A stretch of DNA of 64,000 nucleotides from Halosimplex rubrum. GTDB taxonomy: Archaea; Halobacteriota; Halobacteria; Halobacteriales; Haloarculaceae. Positions 45,995-54,349 of this stretch are shown one piece after another; position 1 is the first letter of the stretch, and each line of letters opens with the position of its first letter. The stretch lies in contig NZ_CP058910.1 of the NCBI RefSeq assembly GCF_013415885.1, positions 3,720,001-3,784,000 of the forward strand. Reading direction: 5' to 3'. The position numbers and the translations under genes were made by a program. The notes under the pieces are model-generated. The model ran no database searches and had not been told where the DNA came from. It was given only the letters and a program-made list of their open reading frames with translations.

Positions 45995-46546
45995 TCAGCG
46001 GACGACCGTGAGCAGGTCGCGCAGTTCCTGTTCGGAGGCGTTGCCCTCGCGGACGGGCTCGCGGGGCTGTCGACCCGTCTCTTCGACGGTTTCGATGGCC
46101 TCCTCGGGTTCGTAGTCGCGGTCGTGGGCGAGCCAGGCGGCGAGCACCTGGCCGGTGCGGCCCATCCCGTCGAGGCAGTGGACGACGACCCGTTCGTCGG
46201 CCTCGACGGCGTCGTCGAGGAACGGCAACACTTCCCGTTTCAGGAGGGCCGGACAGGCGAGTCGCCCGTCCGGGATCGGGGCGTGGAGCACGTTGTCCTG
46301 GCCGAACACGTCGGTGTACCCGTCGGTCTCGAGGTCGCCGGGCGACTGGTCCCCGGGGAGGAGCGAGCAGACGCGCTCGATGTCGTTGGCGCGGGCGACG
46401 GCGATCCAGTCGGCGAGGGCGTGGCTCCGGTCGGCGGCGCTGTGCCAGCCGGGGCTACAGGCACCGTAGACGCACTCCTCGTCCGGTGCGGCGGGGGCGA
46501 GCCGGTGTGCGTCCGCACCCGACTCTCGGTTGTGAACGTCTGGCAT
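45995..46546 (-). CDS. Protein-tyrosine/dual-specificity phosphatase
   Basis: A 183-residue cysteine phosphatase. The P-loop is HCLDGMGRTGQVLAAWLAHD (H-C-x5-R-T, catalytic Cys ~ residue 124). A general-acid Asp is probably in HAPIPDGRLACPA. The N-terminal ~25 residues are polar and variable. It would dephosphorylate proteins, or perhaps nucleotides or phosphoinositide-like molecules. The gene is not in an operon with a kinase. The kinase-like gene of this window (11118) is far away and appears inactive. Confidence 0.88.
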   Translation of the reverse strand: MPDVHNRESGADAHRLAPAAPDEECVYGACSPGWHSAADRSHALADWIAVARANDIERVCSLLPGDQSPGDLETDGYTDVFGQDNVLHAPIPDGRLACPALLKREVLPFLDDAVEADERVVVHCLDGMGRTGQVLAAWLAHDRDYEPEEAIETVEETGRQPREPVREGNASEQELRDLLTVVR

Positions 46547-46664
46547 CTGGTCCTGGTCGTATCACTCGACGACCCCCCTTGAGTCACGCGGTGTAATTCT
46601 CATATCTGACAACTGCGTGCGCCGGCGTGGCACGGTCGCCGCCCGCGGCCGGCCGCGAGCGGAG

Positions 46665-47396
46665 TCAGTCGTCCTCGACGAGATAGCGGAACGCGCGGAG
46701 GGTATTGCGGCCGCTCTCGGTCAGGGAGACGCGGGTCGAGCGGCCGACTTCCTCCAGGGAGACGTAGCCGTTGTCCGACAGCGGGCCGAGGACGTGGCTG
46801 TCGAGCAGGCGATACTCGCTCTTGCGGTTGGCGGCGTCGCGTTCGGCGATGAACGGCAGCCCCTCGCTTTTCCCGAACTCGATGAGGTCGCGCTTGCGGG
46901 CGCCGTCCGCGCGGTCGAGGTGGTCCATCACCGCGACGTGCTGGGGTTCGGGGCTCTGCATCGGATAGGTAGGGAGTTCGGTGATCTCGCGGATGCCTTC
47001 GGCCACGTCGCCGTCGGTCTCGGCGGCGTAGTGCTGTGCGCGGACGTAGTACGGCGTCGCGCCGGTCGCCATGCAGGCGATCATGCCGCCGATGGCGGTG
47101 ACCTTCGACCCCGAGGCGAGGTTGACGTACACCTCGTGGTCGGAAAAGCGGGTCGCCAGTTCCGCGACGGTCCCGATCGAGTCGTAGAAGTCGAAGATGT
47201 TGCACGACACCGTCTCGTGGTCGATCCCCGCCTCGTCGAGGCGCCCGCGGACGGTCTCGACGTAGGAGGGGTGGTCGGTCTCGTCCTCGTAGCGCAGGAG
47301 GACGACGCGGTCGGCGCGCAACTCGACCGCCGGCAGGACGATCCGGTCGTTCTCGTAGCCCACCGGGATCAGGTGGACCCGCTCGGCGACTTCCAT
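46665..47396 (-). CDS. HFX_2341/DUF6293-type regulator: CARF-like domain plus winged helix
   Basis: A 243-residue protein. Residues ~1-145 form a Rossmann-like ligand domain with EVYVNLASGSKVTAIGGMIA (~90-109), a CARF-type strand-loop-helix. Residues ~155-243 are a winged-helix part (QHVAVMDHLDRADGARKRDL, SEYRLLDSHVLGPLSDNGYV, STRVSLTESGRNTL). It should be a ligand-responsive transcription factor. The ligand could be a cyclic oligoadenylate or another nucleotide, but no CRISPR genes are nearby. The ATG at 47396 is favoured by an ATCGTTTTGAGG element ~24-33 nt upstream rather than the longer frame. Confidence 0.82.
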   Translation of the reverse strand: MEVAERVHLIPVGYENDRIVLPAVELRADRVVLLRYEDETDHPSYVETVRGRLDEAGIDHETVSCNIFDFYDSIGTVAELATRFSDHEVYVNLASGSKVTAIGGMIACMATGATPYYVRAQHYAAETDGDVAEGIREITELPTYPMQSPEPQHVAVMDHLDRADGARKRDLIEFGKSEGLPFIAERDAANRKSEYRLLDSHVLGPLSDNGYVSLEEVGRSTRVSLTESGRNTLRAFRYLVEDD

Positions 47397-47516
47397 ACCC
47401 GAGTCTCTCGTCCCGCCCTCAAAACGATTGTCCCGACACAGTCGACATAGATACCAGTTACGCTCGGCGAGAACGCCCCGCGGGGTTTTTGACGGAGTCT
47501 CGCCTCCATCCGGTGT

Positions 47517-47678
47517 ATGCCGGTCATGGCGAGCGACGACTTCTCGGTCCACACCGACGACTGCGACCGATTCGACGACGGGATGCCGATCTCGGACCTG
47601 CCGGACGAGGTGAGCTCTATCGACGATCTGGACTGCGAGTGCTGGAGCGGCTTCGACTCGCTGGCAGCGATCGAGTGA
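47517..47678 (+). CDS. Very small acidic Cys-containing protein
   Basis: A 53-residue frame rich in Asp/Glu. Single Cys at DDCDRF and a pair in LDCECWSGF near the C-terminus could bind a metal or form a disulfide. A T-rich GGGGTTTTTGACGG at 47482-47494 lies at promoter distance from the ATG (a second ATG is three codons on). It is divergent from the CARF-like regulator, separated by 120 nt. I recognise no family, but base usage and acidity fit a true haloarchaeal gene. Confidence 0.6.
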   Translation: MPVMASDDFSVHTDDCDRFDDGMPISDLPDEVSSIDDLDCECWSGFDSLAAIE

Positions 47679-47733
47679 GAACGCCGCCCCCGGACCGTCG
47701 GAATCGGTATCGGACCCCGTCGAGCGGCGACGG

Positions 47734-47937
47734 TCAGTCGATCGCCCGGATGCGGTTCATGCGGCAGATCGGACAGCAGACCGCCGTCTCGCTCCGCGGG
47801 ATGACGAACTGGACCTCACACGTCAGGCAGAGGTACGTCCGTCCGGGTGTCTCGGCCACGCCCGGTATCCCGGGTTGTCGTTGGTCGTCCCCGTCGGGCG
47901 ATCGATTCGGGCGCCGTGCGTTCCAGTGAATTGGCAT
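47734..47937 (-). CDS. Small zinc-ribbon-like protein
   Basis: A 67-residue basic/polar protein whose C-terminal half has two knuckles, LCLTCEVQF and CCPICRMNRI, giving C-x2-C pairs about 18 residues apart: a likely zinc ribbon. The first ~28 residues are low-complexity (Arg/Asp/Gln) and may not be translated; a GTG about 26 codons in would give a 41-residue version that keeps both knuckles. The function is unknown. Confidence 0.6.
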   Translation of the reverse strand: MPIHWNARRPNRSPDGDDQRQPGIPGVAETPGRTYLCLTCEVQFVIPRSETAVCCPICRMNRIRAID

Positions 47938-48094
47938 CGGTACTGCGTCCGGTCGACAGTCGGGTCGCCAGGGATATGCCGTTTGTTACCGGTTAGCTCG
48001 CGGTTCCTCCCGCCATACTCACTCGGGCGGTCGGGTCGCCGTCCCGCGTGGGCGGAGCACCGCGACGGCGTACCGCGACCGAGGTACCAACGAC

Positions 48095-48102
48095 CAAATA
48101 CC
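48095..48102 (+). promoter_or_regulatory. TATA-like box of the Nudix-like gene
   Basis: CAAATACC lies 22-29 nt before the ATG at 48124. Confidence 0.4.
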
Positions 48103-48123
48103 CCGGCCGACAACGCCCGCGGT

Positions 48124-48633
48124 ATGGACGAACTCCGCGACCCGTCGACGCTCCACGGGGAACCCGGCGTCGAGTACACCGAGGCGACGACGACCGACGG
48201 CGACGACGCCTTCGAGTACTTCGCGGACGTGGAGGGACTCGTCGCGGTCGGCGTCACGAACGACGCCGACGCGGTCCTGCTGATGGACAGTCCCCACGGC
48301 TGGCGGCTGCCCTACGGCCACGTCCCGAGCGGTGCCGACTGGTTCGAACGCGCCGCCGAGATCGCCGAGACGCTGACCGGCGTCGACGCCGCGGCCGCCG
48401 AGGTCCTCCGGGTCAGCGCTATCACCCACGAGTTGCGGTCCGACACCGAGCGGACGGCCACGAGCTACGACCTCGTGGTGGGAATCGAGCCCGTCGCGGG
48501 CGAACCGGTCGCCGACGACCCGACGTTCGGCGAGTGGTCCGACCTCGACCTGGGGTGGTTCACCGACGTGCCCGACGACGCCTATCACGCCCACGGCGAC
48601 GCCGTCGACGACATCGAGTACTTCCTGGAGTGA
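48124..48633 (+). CDS. Nudix-fold protein with degenerate Nudix box
   Basis: This 169-residue acidic protein follows the layout of haloarchaeal Nudix proteins: DELRDPSTLHGEPGVEYTEA, then LVAVGVTNDADAVLLMDSPH, then WRLPYGHVPSGADWFERAAE in place of the GG-x-x-E segment. The box core that should read RE-x-x-EE-x-G is AEIAETLTGV here, so the Arg and one of the metal-binding Glu are missing. EWSDLDLGWFTDVPDD resembles the later W-F element. Probably it is a non-catalytic or altered-specificity relative. Confidence 0.72.
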   Translation: MDELRDPSTLHGEPGVEYTEATTTDGDDAFEYFADVEGLVAVGVTNDADAVLLMDSPHGWRLPYGHVPSGADWFERAAEIAETLTGVDAAAAEVLRVSAITHELRSDTERTATSYDLVVGIEPVAGEPVADDPTFGEWSDLDLGWFTDVPDDAYHAHGDAVDDIEYFLE

Positions 48634-48741
48634 CCGACCACACTCGTTGGCCGACCGTACTGTGTCGACTGTGTCGTCGGTCACGGTCTACGAAACGATG
48701 TCAGCATAGTAGCTAAGCCGGGGCCGTCAGTCGTTTCGGCT

Positions 48742-48906
48742 ATGACGACGGATCTCACACCGGGCGACGCCGCGCTGGCGGACACCGTCGCCGACGTGCG
48801 CGACGCGGCCGACGACGACGCGCTCGCCGAGACAGTCCACGAGACCGTCTCCGGCTCGTACGAGCGAGGTCCCGTCCACGGCGACGCGACCGCCGCGTCG
48901 GTATGA
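48742..48906 (+). CDS. 54-residue acidic protein coupled to a GNAT gene
   Basis: A short, mostly helical acidic protein (TTDLTPGDAALADTVADVRD ... LAETVHETVSGSYE) whose TGA overlaps the ATG of the next gene (ATGA). A TATA-like AGCTAAGCC at 48711-48719 lies 23-31 nt upstream, so this is the first gene of a two-gene operon. No family is recognised. It may be a partner or substrate of the acetyltransferase. Confidence 0.6.
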   Translation: MTTDLTPGDAALADTVADVRDAADDDALAETVHETVSGSYERGPVHGDATAASV

Positions 48907-49478
48907 GGATGGCCGGGTCGACCGACCTGACGATCCGCCGGTACCGCGCCGGTGACGGCGAGCGGGTCCGCGAGCTGAACCGCGAGGCGATGGCCGAGAC
49001 GCCCGAGTGGGTGGTCGACGCGCCCGACACAGACCTCGAAGACGTGCGCGACCACTATCTCGACGCCGGCGGGGAGTTCCTCGTGGGCGAGGTCGACCGC
49101 AGGGAGGCCTCGAACGGTGAGCGGGGAGAGAGGACCCGCGAACCGGACAGTGAGATCGTCGCGACCGGCGCCGTCGAACCCCTCGACGGCTGGATGGCCG
49201 ACCGCTTCGACGCCGCGGCGGGCACCGGCGAACTCTCCCGCGTCCGGGTCGATCCTGCGATGCAAGGTCGGGGGTTCGGCACCCGGATCGTCGAGGAGCT
49301 CGCCCGGCGTGCGCGTCGCCGGGGGTACCGCGCGCTGGTCCTGAACACCGGCGCGGACAACGAGCAGGCCCGCGGTTTCTACGAGTCGCTCGGCTACGCC
49401 TGCGTCCGCGAGGAGACCGTCGACTTCGACGACGTGACGCTCGACCTCGCGCTGTACTGGCGCCGCGTCGACGGGTGA
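48903..49478 (+). CDS. GNAT family N-acetyltransferase
   Basis: A 191-residue acetyl-CoA-dependent acetyltransferase. After LTIRRYRAGDGERVRELNRE comes the acetyl-CoA loop VRVDPAMQGRGFGTRIVEEL (QGRGFG, residues ~115-134), then the late strand-helix VLNTGADNEQARGFYESLGY. A polar insertion of ~20 residues near 65-85 (REASNGERGERTREPD) is unlike compact GNATs. The substrate is unknown: it could be a small molecule or the N-terminus of a protein. It is translationally coupled to the 54-residue protein. Confidence 0.87.
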   Translation: MRMAGSTDLTIRRYRAGDGERVRELNREAMAETPEWVVDAPDTDLEDVRDHYLDAGGEFLVGEVDRREASNGERGERTREPDSEIVATGAVEPLDGWMADRFDAAAGTGELSRVRVDPAMQGRGFGTRIVEELARRARRRGYRALVLNTGADNEQARGFYESLGYACVREETVDFDDVTLDLALYWRRVDG

Positions 49479-49577
49479 CCGACCGGGGCGTCACCGCGTG
49501 ACGAACGGGCCGCCGGACGAGCGGGACCGCTCGACGCTCCCGGTGGGCTTTTCTCCCGACCCGCCCCACCCCGGGGT

Positions 49578-50591
49578 GTGCGCCGGACTCTCCGGTTCCT
49601 GGCGGGCGTCCTCGTCGGCGGCAGCGCCCTCGGCGGCTACCTCGCGTTCGTCGGCGTCGACGGCGTCGCCGCCCGCCTGTCGGTGGTCGCCCCCGGACTG
49701 CTCGCCGCGGTCGCGGTCCTCGTCGTCGCCGAGGGCGTCGTCGACGGGCTCGGCTTCTGGGCCTCGGTCCGGCCGCTCGGCGGCGGGATCTCCGGCGGTC
49801 GGAGCGTCCAGTTCGCGGTCGCCGGCGACTTCTTCGACGCGCTGAGCCCCGCCGGCCCGGTCAGCTCCGAGCCGATCATGGCGACGTTCGTCGAGACCGC
49901 GACGGGGACGACCTACAGCGAGGCGCTGGCCGTCCGCTCGGTCGCAAAGTACGTCAAGTCGGGCGCCCAGCTGGTCGTCTCGACCGCCGCCGCGCTCGTG
50001 GTCGTCCTCGGCGGCCCCGCGCCCGGCTACGTCCTGACGACCCTCGGCGGCGCCGTCGTCGGGCTGGCGGCCGCGGGCGCGTTGGTCGTCCGGTTTCGCG
50101 GCCCGATCAGCGGCGGCCTGGCCGTCGTCCTCGGCCCGGTCGTCCGGTGGGTCTCCTCGCTGTACCGCGAGACGCCCCACGATCGGTCGGTCGTCGACCG
50201 CGCGCTGGAGCGGTTCTGGACGCGGATCGTCAGGTTTCGGGGGCGACCGGGGTTGCTCGCACTGGTCGCCGTCGGCGGCGTGGCGGAGCAACTGCTCACG
50301 GCGGCCGCGCTGTGGGTCGCGCTCGTCGGCGTCGGCGCGGAGGTGGGCGTCCTCGCGGTGGTCCCGCTGGTCGTCGTCGTCCCGCTCCCGCAGGTCGCGA
50401 GCGTGGTCCCCATCCCGGCCAGCCTCGGTGCCTACGACGTGTTGCTCGGGGGCGCGATCGGCCTCGTCACCGCCGTCTCGCCGGCCACGGCCGCCGCCGG
50501 AGTGCTGGTCGTCCGGACCGCGACGCTGCTGTTCAGCGTCGTCGTCGGCGGCGTCGCCGTCGCCTTCCTGCGCGGGTGGCGGCTCCGGTGA
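49578..50591 (+). CDS. Lysylphosphatidylglycerol synthase TM-like (UPF0104/flippase-like) membrane protein
   Basis: A 337-residue protein with about eight to nine helices and the family signature GDFFDALSPAGPVSSEPIMA (residues ~84-103) in the second loop. VPIPASLGAYDVLLGGAIGL near the C-terminus is the other hallmark (P-x-x-x-G-x-x-E/D-type). These proteins form the membrane part of MprF-like flippases; in archaea they are thought to move lipids or glycolipid precursors. The GTG start at 49578 is close to the first helix. Confidence 0.85.
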   Translation: MRRTLRFLAGVLVGGSALGGYLAFVGVDGVAARLSVVAPGLLAAVAVLVVAEGVVDGLGFWASVRPLGGGISGGRSVQFAVAGDFFDALSPAGPVSSEPIMATFVETATGTTYSEALAVRSVAKYVKSGAQLVVSTAAALVVVLGGPAPGYVLTTLGGAVVGLAAAGALVVRFRGPISGGLAVVLGPVVRWVSSLYRETPHDRSVVDRALERFWTRIVRFRGRPGLLALVAVGGVAEQLLTAAALWVALVGVGAEVGVLAVVPLVVVVPLPQVASVVPIPASLGAYDVLLGGAIGLVTAVSPATAAAGVLVVRTATLLFSVVVGGVAVAFLRGWRLR

Positions 50592-50672
50592 GACGGTCGA
50601 CCCGGTCGTCCAACAGATACCCCCGCGGTACCGTGTCGGACCCCTTTTGCCGATACCGGCCGAAGCGCCGCC

Positions 50673-51395
50673 ATGGACGTGATCGGGGACCTCGTGGCTC
50701 GCGAGCGACGCACCGACGAGCTTGCAGTGCGGACCGACAGCCGCGCCGGCTCGTACAGCTACGAGAAGTACTGCACGAACGCCTGGAAGACGGGCAACAT
50801 CCTGCGCCACTACGGCGTCCGCGGCGGCGCGACCGTCGCCGTCGACGCCGGCGACTCGCTGACGCCGCCGCCGCTGCTCGCGCTGTTCGGCGCGAGTCTC
50901 CTCGGGGCGGCGACCCATTTCGACCCCGGGGAGTCGCCGTCGGCAAAGGCGCTCGTCGTCCCCGCGGCCCGCGCCGACGCCTACGACCCCGGCCCGGGGA
51001 CGAAGACGTTCGTCTACGGCGACGTGCCCGATACCCCCGAGTTCGCCCACTTCGAGGCGGAGATGTGGAGCGAGAACCCGACGAGTCCGCCCGACCGGGT
51101 GAGCCCGACCGACATCGCCCTCGCCACCGCCGAGGAGGAGTTCCCCCACGAGCGACTGCTGACGGTCGCCGAGCGGATCGTCGAGGAGTACGGCCTCGAC
51201 GGCGACGACGAGGTCGCCGTGCGGGCGCCGCTGGCCGAACCGGGAACCGTCGCCGCGGGCGTGCTCGCGCCGCTACTCGCGGGCGGGACGGTGCTCGTCG
51301 ACCGCGAGTCGACCGGGACCGTCGCCGTCGCGAGCGGCGACGGGGCGGGCGCCCTCCCGGAGCCGGTGGCTATCGACCCCGACGACGTGCTGTGA
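50673..51395 (+). CDS. AMP-binding enzyme N-domain-like protein without catalytic core
   Basis: A 240-residue protein that begins like an acyl-CoA synthetase (DLVARERRTDELAVRTDSRA, YEKYCTNAWKTGNILRHYGV, GATVAVDAGDSLTPPPLLAL FGASLLGA). It then diverges and ends after EPVAIDPDDVL. The TSGTTGxPKG phosphate loop, the YGxTE motif and the C-terminal lid are all absent, so no adenylation is expected. It resembles a stand-alone first subdomain. It may bind CoA, acyl groups or a partner enzyme. Confidence 0.7.
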   Translation: MDVIGDLVARERRTDELAVRTDSRAGSYSYEKYCTNAWKTGNILRHYGVRGGATVAVDAGDSLTPPPLLALFGASLLGAATHFDPGESPSAKALVVPAARADAYDPGPGTKTFVYGDVPDTPEFAHFEAEMWSENPTSPPDRVSPTDIALATAEEEFPHERLLTVAERIVEEYGLDGDDEVAVRAPLAEPGTVAAGVLAPLLAGGTVLVDRESTGTVAVASGDGAGALPEPVAIDPDDVL

Positions 51396-51419
51396 CGACC
51401 GGTCAGAGAAGGGCGACCG

Positions 51420-52166
51420 CTACTCCCCGGTCGGGCGGATGAAGTCGGCGAGCGCGACGGTGGTGCCGAGCAGCCACCCGAGCGGGACGGAGATGCCGAC
51501 CCAGATGAGGACGTAGGCGAACTCCGTCATGTCGAACCTGTCGACGACGTAGCTCCGGAGGCCGACCGGGCCGAGGGCCTCCTCGCGGACGAGTTCGGCG
51601 ATCTGGTCCGCGTAGGCGATGCTGAACTGGGCCACGTCGTCGGAGACGAGCGCGGCGACCACCGGCGGCAGGAAGATGGCGGTCATCCCGAAGGGGTACG
51701 CGAAGACGACGGTCGTGATCCGCCCGCCGATCGCGCGGAAGGCCACGGCCAGTCCCGCCGAGACGATGGCGACGACGCTGGCGGCGATGATGGCGTTGGT
51801 CTCCTGGCCCGAGTAGTCCAGCCGGAACTCGACCAGCGCCGAGAGGCCCCCCCAGACTAGGACGGCGAGCAGTATCACGCCGACCGCGCCGAGTTTCTCC
51901 ACCGACACGTCGATCTTTCGGGCGTGGAAGCGGACGACGACGCCGAACAGGGCGAGCGGGTACAGCACCGCGACGACGAGCGCCCCCAGCGCCGCCCACG
52001 CGGTGTAGGTGACCCGCTCGCGCGTGGTCTGCGGTTGCCACTTCCCGAGGACGGTGTCGCCCGCACCGCGCTGGCGCGGGTAGAGCAGTCCCATCCAGGT
52101 CTCGTGGAACTTGTTCAGGTCGAAGCGGATCGCTTCGACGACCCCCTGCCGGTTCCCGACTGACAT
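51420..52166 (-). CDS. Unrecognised membrane protein, about six helices
   Basis: A 248-residue protein. A soluble ~50-residue N-terminus rich in aromatic and basic residues (FDLNKFHETWMGLLYPRQRG) is followed by six hydrophobic helices, with basic ARKIDVSVEKLG after the first. No family is recognised. It is convergent with the AMP-binding-like gene (24-nt gap). The start MSVGNRQG at 52166 is an ATG, with an A/T-rich TACAGGG-type stretch ~25 nt before it. Confidence 0.72.
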   Translation of the reverse strand: MSVGNRQGVVEAIRFDLNKFHETWMGLLYPRQRGAGDTVLGKWQPQTTRERVTYTAWAALGALVVAVLYPLALFGVVVRFHARKIDVSVEKLGAVGVILLAVLVWGGLSALVEFRLDYSGQETNAIIAASVVAIVSAGLAVAFRAIGGRITTVVFAYPFGMTAIFLPPVVAALVSDDVAQFSIAYADQIAELVREEALGPVGLRSYVVDRFDMTEFAYVLIWVGISVPLGWLLGTTVALADFIRPTGE

Positions 52167-52383
52167 GTTCCGGAATTTGGCAGCGCCCTGTATACCTCTT
52201 CTGTTGCCGGCCGCCGCCGGTCGCTATTCACGTCCGACAGGTCTTCTCGGCGACAGGATCGGCGGTTCTGAGAACTGGGTCGAACGCCAACGGACGAGGC
52301 CCGGCCGGCGGCCGGCGAGAGGGTCGGCGGGCCGCCGGTCGGCGAGCGACGAGTAGGTTGCGACTCCGGAGACGGCCGCCTCC

Positions 52384-54264
52384 TCACTCGCCGCTCTCGT
52401 CGTCGCTCGCGTCGCCGGGCTCGGACTCCCCGGCCGTGTCGCCCGCGTCCGCCGCATCGTCGGATTCGGCCTCCGTCCCGGAGTCCGAGGCGACGTCTCC
52501 GCCGGCTTCTTCGCCCGCGTCGTCGCCGGAGTTCTCGACGACGGTCTGGGCGGCCTGAACCTGTTCGGTCCCTTCGGTGTCGGGTTCGCTGGTCTCGACA
52601 TCGCTGGCGGTGTCGCCGCCGTCACTGCCGTCGCCGCCACCGGTGTCGTCGGGCGGGGCGCCGCCGGCATCCCCGTCGGACCCGGCCGCGTCCTCGTCGT
52701 CGCCGAGGAACCGGTTGTAGAGCACGCCGGCGCTCCCGAGAGCGACGATGACCGCACCGACGCCGACGACCGCGGGCGAGAGGCCGCCGCCACCGCCACC
52801 GCCGCCGGTCGTCGTCGCTCCGCTCCCGCCGTCGTCGCCGCCCGGAGTCGTCGTCTCGGGACCGCCCGATTGCGTCGCCGTCGGCGTCGGCGCGGCGGTG
52901 GCGGTTCCGCCGCCCGTCGCGTCGGTACCACCCGGCTCGTCGGTCGGCGTCGGCGTGAACGTCGGGGTCGAGTCGTCCGACGCGGGCGTCGGCGACGGCG
53001 TGGGGCTCGGTGTCGGTGACTGCGTCGCCGCGGCGACCTCCGCCCCGCCCACTTTCACGCTCCAGCCGGCGGTGGTCCCGCCGGCCGAGTCCGCCGCGCT
53101 CCCGACACAGACCATCCCCCGGTCGTCGGTCAGGTGGAACGCGGAGAACTCGCTGGACCCCGACCCGTAACTGTGCTTCCACTTGGTGTCGCCGTCGATG
53201 CCGAGGTTGGTGGCGAACCCCCTGGCGTCGTCGCCGTTCCCGTTCGTGGCCGTCTCGCCGGCGGCGAAGTACTCCAGATCCCCGGCGGTGACGCTGTGCA
53301 ACTCGGTGTAGGTGTCGGCCTCGATACCCTTTCCCCAGAGCTTGCCGCCGTTGACGTTGAACTCTATCGCCCAGCCCTGACGGTCGTTCGTCGCCGGGTC
53401 GAACGCGTTCGTACCGACGGCGACGAACCCGTTGCGCGTCTCCGCCACGTCGTGGAATACGTTGTAGTCGTCGTACGGGTTGGTCGCCGTGTCGGACCGC
53501 TTCTTGAACTGCTGAGAGAAGATCTGCGTGGCCTCGTCGTCGAGTTTGACCGCCCATCCCACGGTGTTGTCGTCCGTATCGTCGGTCTCCCCGACCGCGA
53601 CGTACCCGCCTTCGGAGGCGGGGACGATCCCGTGAAGCCGGTTGTGGTCACCGGGCCCGTACCGCTTCGACCAGTCGATCGACTGGCCCGGTGTCAGCCG
53701 GGCGACCCACGCGTCCTGGAACCGACTCGTCCAGCCGGCGAAGACGTATCGCCCCTCCGAGTCGACGGACACGGCCCGCATCGTGTCGGTCGTGTCCGGG
53801 TTCGCGTTGAAGGTCCGCCGCCACTGTTCGGCCCCCTCGCCGTCGACCCGGACGGCGATCGCACTCTGCTCGCTCGACCCCTCCTCGTGGGTGTGTCCGG
53901 CGACGACGAACCCGTCCCCGGCCGCCGCCACGTCGAACCCCTCGGTGACGCCGCGCTCGGCGAAGGTCGTCTGCCACTCCAGCCGACCGGCGGCGTCGAC
54001 CTTGTAGAGCCAGATCTCGCTCGCGGTGTCGCCGTCCGCGGGCTCGGCCGTCCCCGCGACGACGAACCCGCCGTCCGAGGCGGGCGCTACCCCGTTCGCT
54101 TCCGCGGTCGTCCCGCGGTCGTAGGTGCGGTCCCAGCGCGTCGGCGGCACCGCCTGTCGGCGGCTCGCCGTCGCGCCGCCGACCGAACCGCTGGCCGCGA
54201 GCGCCCCCGCGCCGGCGAGACAGCAGCCCCTGATGAATCGTCGCCTGCTCGGTTCCCGTTCCAT
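52384..54264 (-). CDS. Tat-exported cell-surface protein with beta-propeller, Thr/Pro linker, TM anchor and acidic tail
   Basis: A 626-residue protein. Residues 1-30 are a twin-arginine signal (SRRRFIRGCCLAGAGALAAS). Residues ~40-410 have propeller-like repeats (DGGFVVAGTAE, GDGFVVAGHTH, EGGYVAVGETD, RNGFVAVGTNA) with AWVARL/WAVKL-type strands. Residues ~415-505 are Ser/Thr/Pro/Gly-rich, probably O-glycosylated. A single TM helix (~512-533) is followed by an acidic tail of ~95 residues. The ATG at 54264 is fixed by a GATTTTACC element 25-34 nt upstream. It could sense or hold something at the surface; no enzyme signature is seen. Confidence 0.85.
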   Translation of the reverse strand: MEREPSRRRFIRGCCLAGAGALAASGSVGGATASRRQAVPPTRWDRTYDRGTTAEANGVAPASDGGFVVAGTAEPADGDTASEIWLYKVDAAGRLEWQTTFAERGVTEGFDVAAAGDGFVVAGHTHEEGSSEQSAIAVRVDGEGAEQWRRTFNANPDTTDTMRAVSVDSEGRYVFAGWTSRFQDAWVARLTPGQSIDWSKRYGPGDHNRLHGIVPASEGGYVAVGETDDTDDNTVGWAVKLDDEATQIFSQQFKKRSDTATNPYDDYNVFHDVAETRNGFVAVGTNAFDPATNDRQGWAIEFNVNGGKLWGKGIEADTYTELHSVTAGDLEYFAAGETATNGNGDDARGFATNLGIDGDTKWKHSYGSGSSEFSAFHLTDDRGMVCVGSAADSAGGTTAGWSVKVGGAEVAAATQSPTPSPTPSPTPASDDSTPTFTPTPTDEPGGTDATGGGTATAAPTPTATQSGGPETTTPGGDDGGSGATTTGGGGGGGGLSPAVVGVGAVIVALGSAGVLYNRFLGDDEDAAGSDGDAGGAPPDDTGGGDGSDGGDTASDVETSEPDTEGTEQVQAAQTVVENSGDDAGEEAGGDVASDSGTEAESDDAADAGDTAGESEPGDASDDESGE

Positions 54265-54349
54265 GCCCGTGGACGCGACCCGGAGTGGTAAAATCCTGTC
54301 GGCCTTTCGATCGATAGCCGTTCGCGTCACGCCGCCCGGACGGCGGGCC

